A DNA stretch of 35,741 bases from Chitinophaga pinensis (GTDB lineage: Bacteria; Bacteroidota; Bacteroidia; B-17B0; Aurantibacillaceae). The stretch is taken from positions 1 through 35,741 of the forward strand of contig CAMCZO010000023.1 of the NCBI GenBank assembly GCA_945887955.1, given 5' to 3'. The notes beneath the pieces were generated by a model, which searched no databases, had not been told where the DNA came from, and saw only the letters and a list, made by a program, of their open reading frames with translations. The position numbers and the translations under genes were made by a program. Positions 1 through 8,476 of this stretch are shown here, in pieces. Numbering within the stretch: the stretch's first letter is position 1; each line of letters begins with the position of its first letter.

Positions 1-299
1 TTATGAAAAAAAAATCGGGAGCTCATGAATGGTTAATAGAATTTATTAAAGAGCCGAATAATTTTGATTTTTTTATATCCGTATTAGACGATACTTTAAA
101 AAAACAAAACAGCGATTATGAAGCTAAAAGATATAATGATTTTGTTTTACACTTGCCTATTGTGAGAAAAATGCCAAAAAATAGTTTTTATGCTTGGCTA
201 AAATTAAATAAAAAAATAGGGGCTCAATATAAAGTGCCTCGATTAAGCAACGACCGTAAAGTATTAGAAGAAATCTATAATTTAAGTAAGACCTTGTGA
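1..299 (+). CDS. GH3 auxin-responsive promoter family protein, C-terminal fragment
   Basis: Only the last 98 or so codons are inside the window; the frame is open to the left edge, and the ATG at position 3 is probably an internal methionine. The segment matches my memory of the C-terminus of Bacteroidota GH3-family proteins: GAHEWLIEF, then a 'LNSDYEAKRY'-like stretch (here QNSDYEAKRY), a short 'P-V-MPKNSFYAWL' run and the terminal KVPRLSNDR. GH3 proteins are acyl-adenylate-forming enzymes that, in plants, conjugate amino acids to carboxylic acids; the bacterial substrate is unknown. The stop codon overlaps the GTG start of the next gene by 4 bases, so the two are translationally linked. Family call is fairly confident; function is not. 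Confidence 0.75.
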   Translation, partial: MKKKSGAHEWLIEFIKEPNNFDFFISVLDDTLKKQNSDYEAKRYNDFVLHLPIVRKMPKNSFYAWLKLNKKIGAQYKVPRLSNDRKVLEEIYNLSKTL

Positions 300-1093
300 T
301 TTTTTTAAAGAAATATATTTTTATTTTATTAATTTTTATTAGCGTCTCATTTACTCAAGGAGATAAAAAAGCGCAAGTTGAGATTATAAGTCCCCTTGAT
401 TTTTTTACTACAGATAATTTGGGGAATATTTATACGGTAAAGAATGATGAGGTTGTGAAATTTTTGCCCAATGGGAAATTTTTTGCTCGCTATAGCAATT
501 TAAAACTTGGCAAGATTGCATCAATAGACGCCACCAATCCTTTAAAAATTATTTTATATTATCGCGACTTTCAAACTATCGTTTTTTTAGATAATCAACT
601 TTCGGCAAATAGCGAAGCGGTTTTATTAGATGCCTTAGGCTTGGAACAGTCTGAATTGGTTTGCGCAGGTTCGAATAATAGTTTTTGGATTTACAATAAA
701 CAAAACAATGAATTAATTCGCTTCAACGAAAATTTAAAAAAAGCAACTGCGACAGGAAATTTAAAACAAATTTTAAAAACAGATTTAACGCCTAACTATA
801 TGATTGAACATAACGGTTTTTTGTTTTTGAATTGCCCTAATAATGGTATTTTTGTTTTTGACATGTTTGGTTCATACAGCAAATTAATAGCAATAAAAGA
901 AATAAAAGAATTTAGTGTAAATGAAAAAGCGATTTATTATAAAAAAGACAGTGTTTTTTGTAGTTACAATTTAAAAGATTTTGAAGAAATTTGTAAGCCT
1001 TTAATTAATAATAAATTTATTTTAGGTGTAAAATACTTAAACAAAAATATATATTTTGGCTATAAAGATTCTTTGGTAATTAAAACGCTTTAA
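296..1093 (+). CDS. Secreted beta-propeller-like protein of unknown function
   Basis: 265 codons starting at a GTG that overlaps the preceding GH3 stop (GTGA), which suggests coupled translation. Residues 1-21 form a signal peptide: two lysines, a hydrophobic stretch rich in I/F/L, and a likely cleavage near FTQG. The remainder is made of repeating short beta-strand units such as 'TDNLGNIYTVKNDEVVKFLPNG' (about residues 39-60) and 'NGIFVFDMFGSY', typical of NHL/six-bladed propeller proteins. No catalytic motif is visible. It probably acts in the periplasm or at the surface. It is convergent with paaE, with only 2 bases between the stop codons and no terminator hairpin. No specific family was recognised. 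Confidence 0.7.
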   Translation: MIFLKKYIFILLIFISVSFTQGDKKAQVEIISPLDFFTTDNLGNIYTVKNDEVVKFLPNGKFFARYSNLKLGKIASIDATNPLKIILYYRDFQTIVFLDNQLSANSEAVLLDALGLEQSELVCAGSNNSFWIYNKQNNELIRFNENLKKATATGNLKQILKTDLTPNYMIEHNGFLFLNCPNNGIFVFDMFGSYSKLIAIKEIKEFSVNEKAIYYKKDSVFCSYNLKDFEEICKPLINNKFILGVKYLNKNIYFGYKDSLVIKTL

Positions 1094-1095
1094 AA

Positions 1096-2157
1096 TTAAG
1101 CGTCGTAATCAATAACTACTTTTTCGCTTAAAGGATGAGACTGACAAGTTAAAATAAAACCCTCATCAACTTCGGCATCAGTTAAAGCAAAATTAGCATC
1201 CATTTTTACTTTTCCCTCTATTACTTTTGCTCTGCAAGTGCAACAAACAGCTCCTTTGCAGCTAAAAGGGGCGTCAACCCCTGCTTCAATAGCGGCATCT
1301 AAAATACTAATTCCTGAAGTTTTAAGATTAAAAATAGTTTCAATTCCATATTGCAATACTTTTATACTTGCATTTACATTACCACTAAATTTTTTTTCAT
1401 CAGAATCAATCGCCTCAATAACTGAAGAAAAGTATTCGATATGAATTTTTTCTTTTGCGATTTTGAGAGAGTCTAAAGTAGATTTTATATTTTCCATCAT
1501 GGCCCCTGGCCCACAAATAAAATATTCGTCAGCAGTAACATTACCAAAATTCTCGATTAAGGCCAGTGCCTTATCTTTTGTAATAATTCCTGTTTGAAGG
1601 GCAGAAATTTCAGATTGAGGCTGATCAAAAATATAAATAATTTTTAAAGCAGGGAATTGGTTTGAGATGCTATCAAGCTCTGATTTAAAGATTGTACTTT
1701 CTTCATTTTTATTGGCATAAAATAGTGTAATGCTGCTTTGTTTCTCGATATATAAAACACTTTTAATAATACTCATCATTGGAGTAATGCCGCTTCCGCC
1801 AGCAAGTAAAACATAATGTTTTTTATTTACTCCTGATAAAATTGTATGAAAGTTTCCCATTGGAGTCATCACGTCCACATTATCACCTACTTTTAACTCT
1901 CTATTAATAAAAGTAGAGGCTTTTCCTCCATTTACCTCTTTAATAGCTACTCTTAATTCTTTATCGTAAGGACTAGAACATAAACTATAAGAGCGACGAA
2001 TTTCTTCGCCATTTAATTTTAATTTTAGGGTAATATACTGCCCTTGTTTAAATTGGTATTCAGGCTGTTGTTGAGGCGGGACATCAAATGCCACCGAAAC
2101 CGAATCTGTAGTTTCGCGTTTAATATCTTTAACTTTTAAGGTGTGAAAACGGGCCAT
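1096..2157 (-). CDS. paaE: Phenylacetyl-CoA epoxidase, reductase subunit PaaE
   Basis: 353 residues, close to the usual length of about 356. It passes electrons from NAD(P)H through FAD and a 2Fe-2S cluster to the PaaAC di-iron oxygenase in aerobic phenylacetate breakdown. Domains in order: FAD-binding barrel with RRSYS at 54-58; NAD(P)-binding domain with GGSGITPMM at 120-128 and the CGPGAMM motif; C-terminal plant-type ferredoxin with cluster ligands C300, C305, C308 and C338 (CX4CX2CX29C). Other ferredoxin reductases share this layout, but the position facing paaABCD makes PaaE the clear call. The ATG is followed by MARFHTLKV, a normal start for the family. It is transcribed away from paaA and shares a 162-base intergenic region with it. 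Confidence 0.93.
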   Translation of the reverse strand: MARFHTLKVKDIKRETTDSVSVAFDVPPQQQPEYQFKQGQYITLKLKLNGEEIRRSYSLCSSPYDKELRVAIKEVNGGKASTFINRELKVGDNVDVMTPMGNFHTILSGVNKKHYVLLAGGSGITPMMSIIKSVLYIEKQSSITLFYANKNEESTIFKSELDSISNQFPALKIIYIFDQPQSEISALQTGIITKDKALALIENFGNVTADEYFICGPGAMMENIKSTLDSLKIAKEKIHIEYFSSVIEAIDSDEKKFSGNVNASIKVLQYGIETIFNLKTSGISILDAAIEAGVDAPFSCKGAVCCTCRAKVIEGKVKMDANFALTDAEVDEGFILTCQSHPLSEKVVIDYDA

Positions 2158-2176
2158 AATTTATATAACTAGAATG

Positions 2177-2184
2177 CAAAAATA
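2177..2184 (-). promoter_or_regulatory. Putative -7 element for paaE
   Basis: On the minus strand this reads TATTTTTG, matching the Bacteroidota -7 consensus TAnnTTTG, 19 bases before the paaE ATG. No clear TTTG -33 box is found at the expected distance, so support is modest. Confidence 0.35.
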
Positions 2185-2264
2185 ATTCTTTAATAAGCTA
2201 TAAAAAAATTTATTTAAGTTAAACAAAGTCAAACAAATACTTGTTTATGTTCTAAATACATTTT

Positions 2265-2294
2265 TTTGAATAAACCGCATAAATTCTATCTTTG
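2265..2294 (+). promoter_or_regulatory. Putative paaABCD promoter
   Basis: A TTTG at 2265-2268 and TATCTTTG at 2287-2294 are separated by 18 bases, which fits the Bacteroidota -33/-7 pattern (TTTG / TAnnTTTG) well. The paaA ATG follows 25 bases after the -7 box. This is the best supported promoter in the window. Confidence 0.6.
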
Positions 2295-2319
2295 TAGTAA
2301 CTATATTAATTTAGTATAA

Positions 2320-3261
2320 ATGGAAACGATTAACCTTGAAGATTTGTTTGAAGCTAAGTTGGCAAAAAACGAAATGATTGAGCCAAAAGATTGGATGCCC
2401 GAAAATTATCGTAAGCATCTAATTCGTCAAATTTCTCAGCATGCTCATAGTGAGATTGTAGGAATGCTTCCAGAAGGCAATTGGATTACTAGAGCCCCAA
2501 GTTTAAGAGCTAAATTAATATTGTTGGCTAAAGTTCAAGACGAGGGTGGGCATGGCTTATATTTATATACAGCAGCCGAATCTTTAGGAATTACTCGCGA
2601 AGAAATGCTAGACGCCTTACTAACTGGTAAAGCAAAATATTCATCTATTTTTAATTATCCTACATTAAGTTGGGCCGATGTTGGGGCCATAGGCTGGTTA
2701 GTAGATGGAGCTGCTATTATGAATCAGGTTATGTTACAGAGATCCTCTTATGGTCCATATAGTAGAGCGATGGTTCGTATTTGTAAAGAAGAAAGTTTTC
2801 ATCAACGCCAGGGTTATGAAATTATGACCCAACTATCATTTGGAACTAGTGAACAAAAAGAAATGGCTCAAGACGCGTTAAATCGCTGGTGGTATCCAAC
2901 ATTAATGATGTTTGGTCCTCCAGATGTTGAAAGTCCGAATAGCGAAAATGCAATTAAATGGCGAATAAAACGCGAAACAAATGATCAACTTCGTCAACGC
3001 TTTATAAATCAAACCGCTATTCAAGTGGAATACTTAGGACTAGTTGCGCCAGATAAAAACCTAAAATGGAATGAAAAAAAACAGGGCTACGATTATAGCG
3101 ACCCAGATTGGAATGAATTCAAAAGTGTGATAAAGGGAAATGGCATTTGTAATAAAGATAGATTATTATCTCGAAACAATTCTCATAAAAATGGCGAATG
3201 GGTTCGTGAAGCGGCTATAGCATTCGGAAAAAAGCAAGAGCAAGAATCAAAAGCAGCATAA
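2320..3261 (+). CDS. paaA: Phenylacetyl-CoA 1,2-epoxidase catalytic subunit PaaA
   Basis: 313 residues (family about 310). PaaA is the catalytic alpha subunit that epoxidises the aromatic ring of phenylacetyl-CoA with O2. Candidate carboxylate and histidine ligands of the ferritin-like di-iron site are HAHSE at 41-45, DEGGH at 74-78 and KEESFH at 156-161. The N-terminal run around [19 protein letters not shown] is characteristic of the family. It is the first gene of paaABCD, with the well matched promoter just upstream and paaB starting 41 bases after its stop. Acts in the cytoplasm as part of PaaABCE. Confidence 0.96.
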   Translation: METINLEDLFEAKLAKNEMIEPKDWMPENYRKHLIRQISQHAHSEIVGMLPEGNWITRAPSLRAKLILLAKVQDEGGHGLYLYTAAESLGITREEMLDALLTGKAKYSSIFNYPTLSWADVGAIGWLVDGAAIMNQVMLQRSSYGPYSRAMVRICKEESFHQRQGYEIMTQLSFGTSEQKEMAQDALNRWWYPTLMMFGPPDVESPNSENAIKWRIKRETNDQLRQRFINQTAIQVEYLGLVAPDKNLKWNEKKQGYDYSDPDWNEFKSVIKGNGICNKDRLLSRNNSHKNGEWVREAAIAFGKKQEQESKAA

Positions 3262-3302
3262 AAAGTATATCAACCAAATTAAATTTTTTTAAATTTATAC
3301 TA

Positions 3303-3593
3303 ATGAATAAAGATAGTCAGGGAGAATTATGGGAAGTGTTTGTTCAAAAAAAAGCAGGCCAGCCTTTTGTTCATTGCGGTAATTTGCATGCTTATGATAA
3401 AGAAATGGCTTTACAAAATGCCAGAGATTTGTATACTAGAAGAGGAGAAGGCATGTCGTTGTGGATTGTTTTAAGTAGCTCAATTGTTGCCAGTAGCCCA
3501 GAAGATGCCGGTTCATTTTTTGAACCATCTAACGATAAAATTTACAGGCACCCTACATTTTATCAAATACCTGATGGGATTGGGCACATGTAA
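3303..3593 (+). CDS. paaB: Phenylacetyl-CoA epoxidase subunit PaaB
   Basis: 96 residues, the usual size. PaaB is a small non-catalytic subunit needed for the epoxidase complex. The start WEVFVQKKAGQPFVHCGNLHA and the middle 'A-NARDLYTRRGEG-SLWIV' are hallmarks of the family, as is the C-terminal run ending YRHPTFYQIPDGI. It sits between paaA and paaC on the same strand and is surely co-transcribed with them. No oddities are visible. Confidence 0.95.
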   Translation: MNKDSQGELWEVFVQKKAGQPFVHCGNLHAYDKEMALQNARDLYTRRGEGMSLWIVLSSSIVASSPEDAGSFFEPSNDKIYRHPTFYQIPDGIGHM

Positions 3594-3650
3594 AAATATT
3601 TTTTAAGGGATAGCTCTGACAAATAATTGATATTCAAATTATTTTATTAA

Positions 3651-4403
3651 ATGAAAGATTCATTATATAATTACACATTAAGATTAGGTGACACAAGTTT
3701 AATTTTAGCACAAAGATTAAGCGAATGGACTGGACACGGCCCTTTTTTAGAAGAAGATTTAGCCTTAACAAACATAGCGCTCGATATTTTTGGACGAGCT
3801 AAAGGCTTATTAGAATATGCTGCAAAAAAAGAAGGTAAAGGAAGAACAGAGGATGATTTAGCTTTTTTTAGAAGCGATAGAGAGTTTTTTAATTTATTAA
3901 TTACTGAACAGCCAAATGGAGATTATGCAAAAACGATGATTCGTCAGAGCATTATCGATTGTTTTGATTTATTATTTTATACCGAATTAGCGAAAAGCAA
4001 AGATTTAACATTAGCCGGCATAGCATCAAAATCTGTAAAAGAAATAACATATCATAAACGCCATAGTTTTAGTTGGGTGGTTCGTTTTGGAAACGGGACA
4101 GAAGAAAGCTTTTCGCGCTTACAAAAAGGGCTTAACGAAATTTGGGCATACTCGGGCGAATTATTTGAAATGAATGAGGATGATCATAACTTAATAAAAG
4201 AGGGCATTGCCGTTGATTTAGATTCTTTAAAACAAAAATGGGAATTAGAAATTAAGGAGTTGTTTGAAAAAGCAAATTTAGTAATTCCCGAAACATTGTT
4301 TATGCAACAAGGCAGTAGAAAAGCATTGCATAGTGAGTATTTGGGTTATATATTAGCCGAAATGCAATCGATTCCAAGAATGCACCCTAATGCAAAATGG
4401 TAA
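3651..4403 (+). CDS. paaC: Phenylacetyl-CoA epoxidase structural subunit PaaC
   Basis: 250 residues (family about 248). PaaC has the ferritin-like fold of PaaA but acts as a structural partner in the heterodimer. The family signatures LGDTSLILAQRLSEW near residue 13, 'DLALTNIALDIFGRA' near residue 36 and 'EITYHKRHSFSWVVRFGNGTEES' near residue 130 are all present, as is the C-terminal HSEYLGYILAEMQ. It is third in the operon, 57 bases after paaB. The next 150 bases hold a short membrane-peptide frame before paaD. Confidence 0.95.
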   Translation: MKDSLYNYTLRLGDTSLILAQRLSEWTGHGPFLEEDLALTNIALDIFGRAKGLLEYAAKKEGKGRTEDDLAFFRSDREFFNLLITEQPNGDYAKTMIRQSIIDCFDLLFYTELAKSKDLTLAGIASKSVKEITYHKRHSFSWVVRFGNGTEESFSRLQKGLNEIWAYSGELFEMNEDDHNLIKEGIAVDLDSLKQKWELEIKELFEKANLVIPETLFMQQGSRKALHSEYLGYILAEMQSIPRMHPNAKW

Positions 4404-4412
4404 TAAAATGAT

Positions 4413-4520
4413 ATGGCGAGTAAAAACATATGGAAAAAATTTAGTCCTTATTTTGTTGACATTTGGCAATATGTTATCATTATTATTATTATGATTGTCG
4501 CGGCCATTTCTATTCTTTAA
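4413..4520 (+). CDS. Possible 35-residue single-span membrane peptide
   Basis: A complete ATG-to-TAA frame lies in the gap between paaC and paaD, starting 9 bases after the paaC stop. It reads MASKNIWKKFSPYFVDIW at the N-terminus, with basic residues K4, K8 and K9, and then a strongly hydrophobic helix of I, V, M, A and L from about residue 21 to the end at ISIL. This is the shape of a small inner-membrane protein. The gap is otherwise unexplained, since paaD is best started at 4555. I do not recognise a family, and an AT-rich region can produce such a frame by chance. Conservation in other Bacteroidota paa operons would settle it. Confidence 0.45.
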   Translation: MASKNIWKKFSPYFVDIWQYVIIIIIMIVAAISIL

Positions 4521-4554
4521 GAATAGATTTTTGTTAAATAAGCTTTTGTTAAAG

Positions 4555-5040
4555 ATGCATACTAAAGAAGAAGTCTTCGCGTTGCTTTCTGAAATTCCAG
4601 ACCCTGAAATTCCGGTTATATCTATAGTAGAATTAGGGGTAATTCGTGAAATTTTAATAGAGGGAACTCACATCGAAGTTTTTATTACGCCCACCTATAG
4701 TGGATGTCCAGCAATGAAACAAATGGAAGACGATGTTAGAAAAAAATTAAGCGAAAATGGGTTTAATGAAATTAAAAGTACAATTATTTATTCACCTGCT
4801 TGGACGACCGATTGGTTAAGCGAAGAAGCAAAATTAAAGCTTCAAAATTATGGCATTGCTCCGCCAGAAGAAACAACTTCTGATAAATCTTTTTTAACTA
4901 ATTCAAAAAAAAACATTACTTGCCCAAGGTGTAAAAACAAAAATACAGTAATGATTTCTCAATTTGGAAGCACTGCTTGCAAAGCGCTTTATCAATGCAA
5001 AGAATGTTTAGAGGCCTTTGATTATTTTAAATGTATTTAA
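4555..5040 (+). CDS. paaD: Phenylacetate degradation protein PaaD (DUF59 / iron-sulfur maturation)
   Basis: About 161 residues from the ATG at 4555. This start is preferred over an in-frame TTG at 4495 because the protein then opens with MHTKEEVFALLSEIPDPEIP, the normal beginning of the DUF59/MIP18 fold. PaaD is required for epoxidase activity and is thought to help assemble metal cofactors. A C-terminal zinc-ribbon-like part has CPRC, the FGSTACKALYQC motif and a terminal 'CLEAFDYFKC'. The GCPAMKQMEDDV segment in the middle is the conserved DUF59 cysteine region. Last gene of the paa operon; it is convergent with a glycosyltransferase gene that ends one base further on. Confidence 0.93.
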   Translation: MHTKEEVFALLSEIPDPEIPVISIVELGVIREILIEGTHIEVFITPTYSGCPAMKQMEDDVRKKLSENGFNEIKSTIIYSPAWTTDWLSEEAKLKLQNYGIAPPEETTSDKSFLTNSKKNITCPRCKNKNTVMISQFGSTACKALYQCKECLEAFDYFKCI

Positions 5041-5041
5041 T

Positions 5042-5911
5042 TTATAGTTTATAATTTTTATTTTCTCCAATTCTCCAGCCGCTTAATTTTTCGATCAAAA
5101 AAATAATTTTATATTTTATATTTATTTTTACTTTACGTTTATCATAAATAAAATTCCATTGAGCATTTTTAATTCTTGTTTCAAAAACAGCTGGATGAGT
5201 GCCATTATACTTTTCTAATAAATCGGCGTTGCCGTAATCATAATCTTTTTTATCAGGAATATTATTTTTTATCCATTTATCGTTGTGCCACATTTTATGA
5301 AAACTATTCTGTTTAGCCTGTTGAGCACTTGGCGGCTTTACCCATCCATAATGGTATATAAATGCTCCGGTTTTTTTAACCCTTAATTTATGATCATTAA
5401 TCATTCTAAAACCTTGCGCATCTTTATAAGAACGAATTTTTTTATTATTTCTAACTATACGAATTTCATTTTTATACCAACCACTGCCGATTCCAATATA
5501 ATAATATTGTCCATAAAAATGTTTATATTCAAATAATAAGCCATCAATAGATTGATCATCTTTATAAAGGGACATATTCTCTTTTATTTTATTGAGATCG
5601 TTTTCGTGAACACATTCATCGCTTTGAATATAAAAACACCAATCAAAATCATTCGGAATTGCATCAAACACTTTATTTGTTTCAATAGCTAAAACGGCAC
5701 CTCCTTGTCTTAAATTATCGTCCCAAATAGTATCTATTATTTTTATTTTCTCTGAATTAATAGATGAAATTAGTTTACGGGTATCGTCATCGCTTTTCCC
5801 AACGCCTACATAAAATTCATCGCATAATATTAATATTGAATTAATTGCTTCAACAACAGGATAATCATATTTTATAGCGTTGCGAATAATTGTAAAGCCT
5901 GCAATTTTCAT
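5042..5911 (-). CDS. Glycosyltransferase family 2-like protein
   Basis: 289 residues. The start MKIAGFTIIRNAIKYDYPV, followed by a conserved 'CDEFYVGVGKSDDDT', is a known Bacteroidota GT-A variant. 'DWCFYIQSDECVHE' around residues 90-103 corresponds to the DXD-type nucleotide-sugar and metal-binding region. Later 'IYHYGWVKPP' is also typical. It probably moves a sugar onto a surface glycan or glycoprotein, but donor and acceptor cannot be read from the sequence. It lies 9 bases downstream of tamL on the same strand, so the pair may be co-transcribed. Family call is solid, function general. Confidence 0.8.
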   Translation of the reverse strand: MKIAGFTIIRNAIKYDYPVVEAINSILILCDEFYVGVGKSDDDTRKLISSINSEKIKIIDTIWDDNLRQGGAVLAIETNKVFDAIPNDFDWCFYIQSDECVHENDLNKIKENMSLYKDDQSIDGLLFEYKHFYGQYYYIGIGSGWYKNEIRIVRNNKKIRSYKDAQGFRMINDHKLRVKKTGAFIYHYGWVKPPSAQQAKQNSFHKMWHNDKWIKNNIPDKKDYDYGNADLLEKYNGTHPAVFETRIKNAQWNFIYDKRKVKINIKYKIIFLIEKLSGWRIGENKNYKL

Positions 5912-5920
5912 AATAATTAA

Positions 5921-8440
5921 TTAAAAAGGGTAGCCTATTCCGAAGTTAAGAACAGAATAATTCAACGGTTTTTTATCAAACGTCCAGCGGTCGCCGGCTA
6001 AAAGTTTAGGATCTTTCAGAGGGACGGCTAAGTCTAAACGAATCACAAAAAAAGTCAGGTCCCATCTCAATCCAAACCCAGCTCCAATAGCTATTTGATC
6101 TGCAAATTTATTTAATAAAAATTCACCATCTTTTTTATTAATATCGGGCTGTATTCTCCAAATATTTCCTGCATCAATAAAAAATGCGCCATTAAAAGAA
6201 GCAAACATTGGAAAGCGAAATTCAACGTTTCCTTCCATTAAAAGATCCCCAATTTTATCAAATTGACTTGTATTGCCAGAAGGATCATATCCTCCTGGGC
6301 CTAATGTTCTTGCTCTCCAAGCCCTAATACTATTAGGCCCCCCACTAAAAAAACTTTGTTCATATGGCAATACGTTTAAATTAGACAATGGCTTTCCAAT
6401 ACCAGCGGCAATTCGATAAACTAACCATGTTTTTTTAGTAATAGGAATATGAGATCTGAAGTCTAAATCGGTTTTTATAAATTGGGCAAAAGGAATGTTG
6501 TCAATTAAATATCTCCCCAATGAATCGCTCTTTGCACCAGATAGCTTATAAGTCGCTCTTAGAATTGAACCTGATGATTGAATATTTAACCTTAAGTAAT
6601 AGGATGCTTTTTTATTGATATTGGCGTTTTCTTTGGAATTAAAGTTAAATACATATTTAGTTAATGTGGTGATGTGATTTTGAAATGAATTTAATAAAAA
6701 GGCATCTTTTAAAGTAATGAGTTTATTTATGAATTCATTAGAAAGGGTTGCATTAACGAAATAAATTTCTATTGGCACTAATTCGTGTTTAATTTGTTTT
6801 TGATGAGTTTTAAAATAAAATCCATAATTAATATCGGTAATTACTCTATTAAATTTAGGGCTTGATTGATAATTTAAAGACGTTTTAATGAAAGTTTGAG
6901 GCATTACACTTTTTTTAAATTTTAATAAAGAGAATGGAAAAAATGCCCTTGGAATAGAAAATGTAAGTTCGGGACCAAATTGAATAGTATTAAATTTTTT
7001 TTGTAATTGATTTATGCTATTATCTGTAGTGTTATCGGAGTTAAATTGTGTTTGCGCTATTATGTTTCCCTCTAGTTTTAATTCTAATAACTCGCCTGCT
7101 CTAAAAAAATTTCTATTTTGATAAACAACACTTCCATCTATACCTATGTTTCCACTTGTGTTTGTCCCTTCTAGCTGAGAAGTAATGGATTGTTTAATCA
7201 TTGGAGAACATACAATGTAGCAGTCTAAACCATGAAGGGTTTTATTATTTAAAAAAAACTGAATGGTTACATTTTTAAATACACCAAGGCTTAATAATTG
7301 TTTATAGGTTTGTTCGGCAGAATCTTTTCTAAACCATTGACCTTTATAAACATTTATATTATTTAAAAATAACGATTGTTTATAAGCTAGATTATCATTA
7401 GTTAGAAAAATAGAGCCGTTTAAACTGCTTTTTATAGAATCTTTAAAAGGAGCTTCATGCACGTTTCCAATAATAGACTCTGTGATGATATAAACATTAT
7501 CTAATGAATAACGACTATGATTCACATATATAGTTGAGTCTAAATTACCTTCAGAGGATTTTTCAAATTGTTTTAAATGGATTGTAATAGAAAGGCAATG
7601 ATTATTATAATTTGAATCAACATCAAAGTTTAGATAGGCGCTTTCAAAAAAGTAATATCCATTATTTAGCGCAAGTTCAGTAATTCTTCGTCTCTCTAAC
7701 AAAAGGGCCTCGGAATCATAGTTCATGCCTCTTTTTAAAAGACAATTAGAACTATCTGATAAGATAAGTGCGCCTAAATTAAGATCATCCATTTTATAAT
7801 CAATATTTTTGACCTCATAGACTTTTTTAGGAATTAAATTAAATATTACTGAAGCCCGTTTTGATTTTCCTTTAACATAAATACTATCTCTTACTTCATT
7901 ATTTAAAAACCCTTTACTAAATAAATATTTAGAAATTTGTACCCGCGTTTGAATAATTAGAGAAGAGTCGAGGATAATAGCTGGCTCTCCAATATTTCGA
8001 ATACTTTCTAATAATATAGGTTTTTCAAGATCTTTTAATGTAGGAGCTTTAGGTTTTTTGCCTTTTTTAAGACGCTTGGCATTTAACTTTTCGAAATGCA
8101 AATACGTGTTTATGTTTTTTTGTTCGTAGGATAAATTGCGGTTTATTTTTTTTTGATTTATTTTTTGTTCATCAAATAAATTATACCACCAAACATAAAA
8201 ATCAATTTTACGTAAAAATTTTCTATTGGGTTTTTGTCTATAAAAGGCCTCAAAATTTTCTTTAGGTAAATTTGTTGCCTTTACATTTACTACATCAATT
8301 TTATCCAAAATGTATTGATTAGGTAATAATTTTTTAGAAGAATTGCAGGAAAAAATAAAGAAAATAGAAATAGGTAGTATAAAATAAATTACTCGAATTT
8401 TAATATAACTTTTGTTTTCTATTTTTGTTTGTATTTTCAA
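5921..8440 (-). CDS. tamL: TamL-type outer-membrane Omp85 lipoprotein
   Basis: 839 residues. Residues 1-32 make a lipoprotein signal ending in FIFSC, with the lipidated cysteine at 32; this lipidation distinguishes TamL from ordinary TamA. The N-terminal half contains POTRA-like repeats. From about residue 420 the chain alternates as an outer-membrane barrel and includes the Omp85 signature region FFSGGPNSIRAWRARTLGPG. TamL works with TamB in outer-membrane assembly or transport in Bacteroidota; no tamB is adjacent here. No ATG fits before the signal peptide; the only reasonable start is TTG at 8440. It is divergent from the RNA methyltransferase gene, with about 36 bases between starts. Confidence 0.88.
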   Translation of the reverse strand: MKIQTKIENKSYIKIRVIYFILPISIFFIFSCNSSKKLLPNQYILDKIDVVNVKATNLPKENFEAFYRQKPNRKFLRKIDFYVWWYNLFDEQKINQKKINRNLSYEQKNINTYLHFEKLNAKRLKKGKKPKAPTLKDLEKPILLESIRNIGEPAIILDSSLIIQTRVQISKYLFSKGFLNNEVRDSIYVKGKSKRASVIFNLIPKKVYEVKNIDYKMDDLNLGALILSDSSNCLLKRGMNYDSEALLLERRRITELALNNGYYFFESAYLNFDVDSNYNNHCLSITIHLKQFEKSSEGNLDSTIYVNHSRYSLDNVYIITESIIGNVHEAPFKDSIKSSLNGSIFLTNDNLAYKQSLFLNNINVYKGQWFRKDSAEQTYKQLLSLGVFKNVTIQFFLNNKTLHGLDCYIVCSPMIKQSITSQLEGTNTSGNIGIDGSVVYQNRNFFRAGELLELKLEGNIIAQTQFNSDNTTDNSINQLQKKFNTIQFGPELTFSIPRAFFPFSLLKFKKSVMPQTFIKTSLNYQSSPKFNRVITDINYGFYFKTHQKQIKHELVPIEIYFVNATLSNEFINKLITLKDAFLLNSFQNHITTLTKYVFNFNSKENANINKKASYYLRLNIQSSGSILRATYKLSGAKSDSLGRYLIDNIPFAQFIKTDLDFRSHIPITKKTWLVYRIAAGIGKPLSNLNVLPYEQSFFSGGPNSIRAWRARTLGPGGYDPSGNTSQFDKIGDLLMEGNVEFRFPMFASFNGAFFIDAGNIWRIQPDINKKDGEFLLNKFADQIAIGAGFGLRWDLTFFVIRLDLAVPLKDPKLLAGDRWTFDKKPLNYSVLNFGIGYPF

Positions 8441-8476
8441 AATGAATCAATAAATTGTGCTAATTTAGGGTTAATT

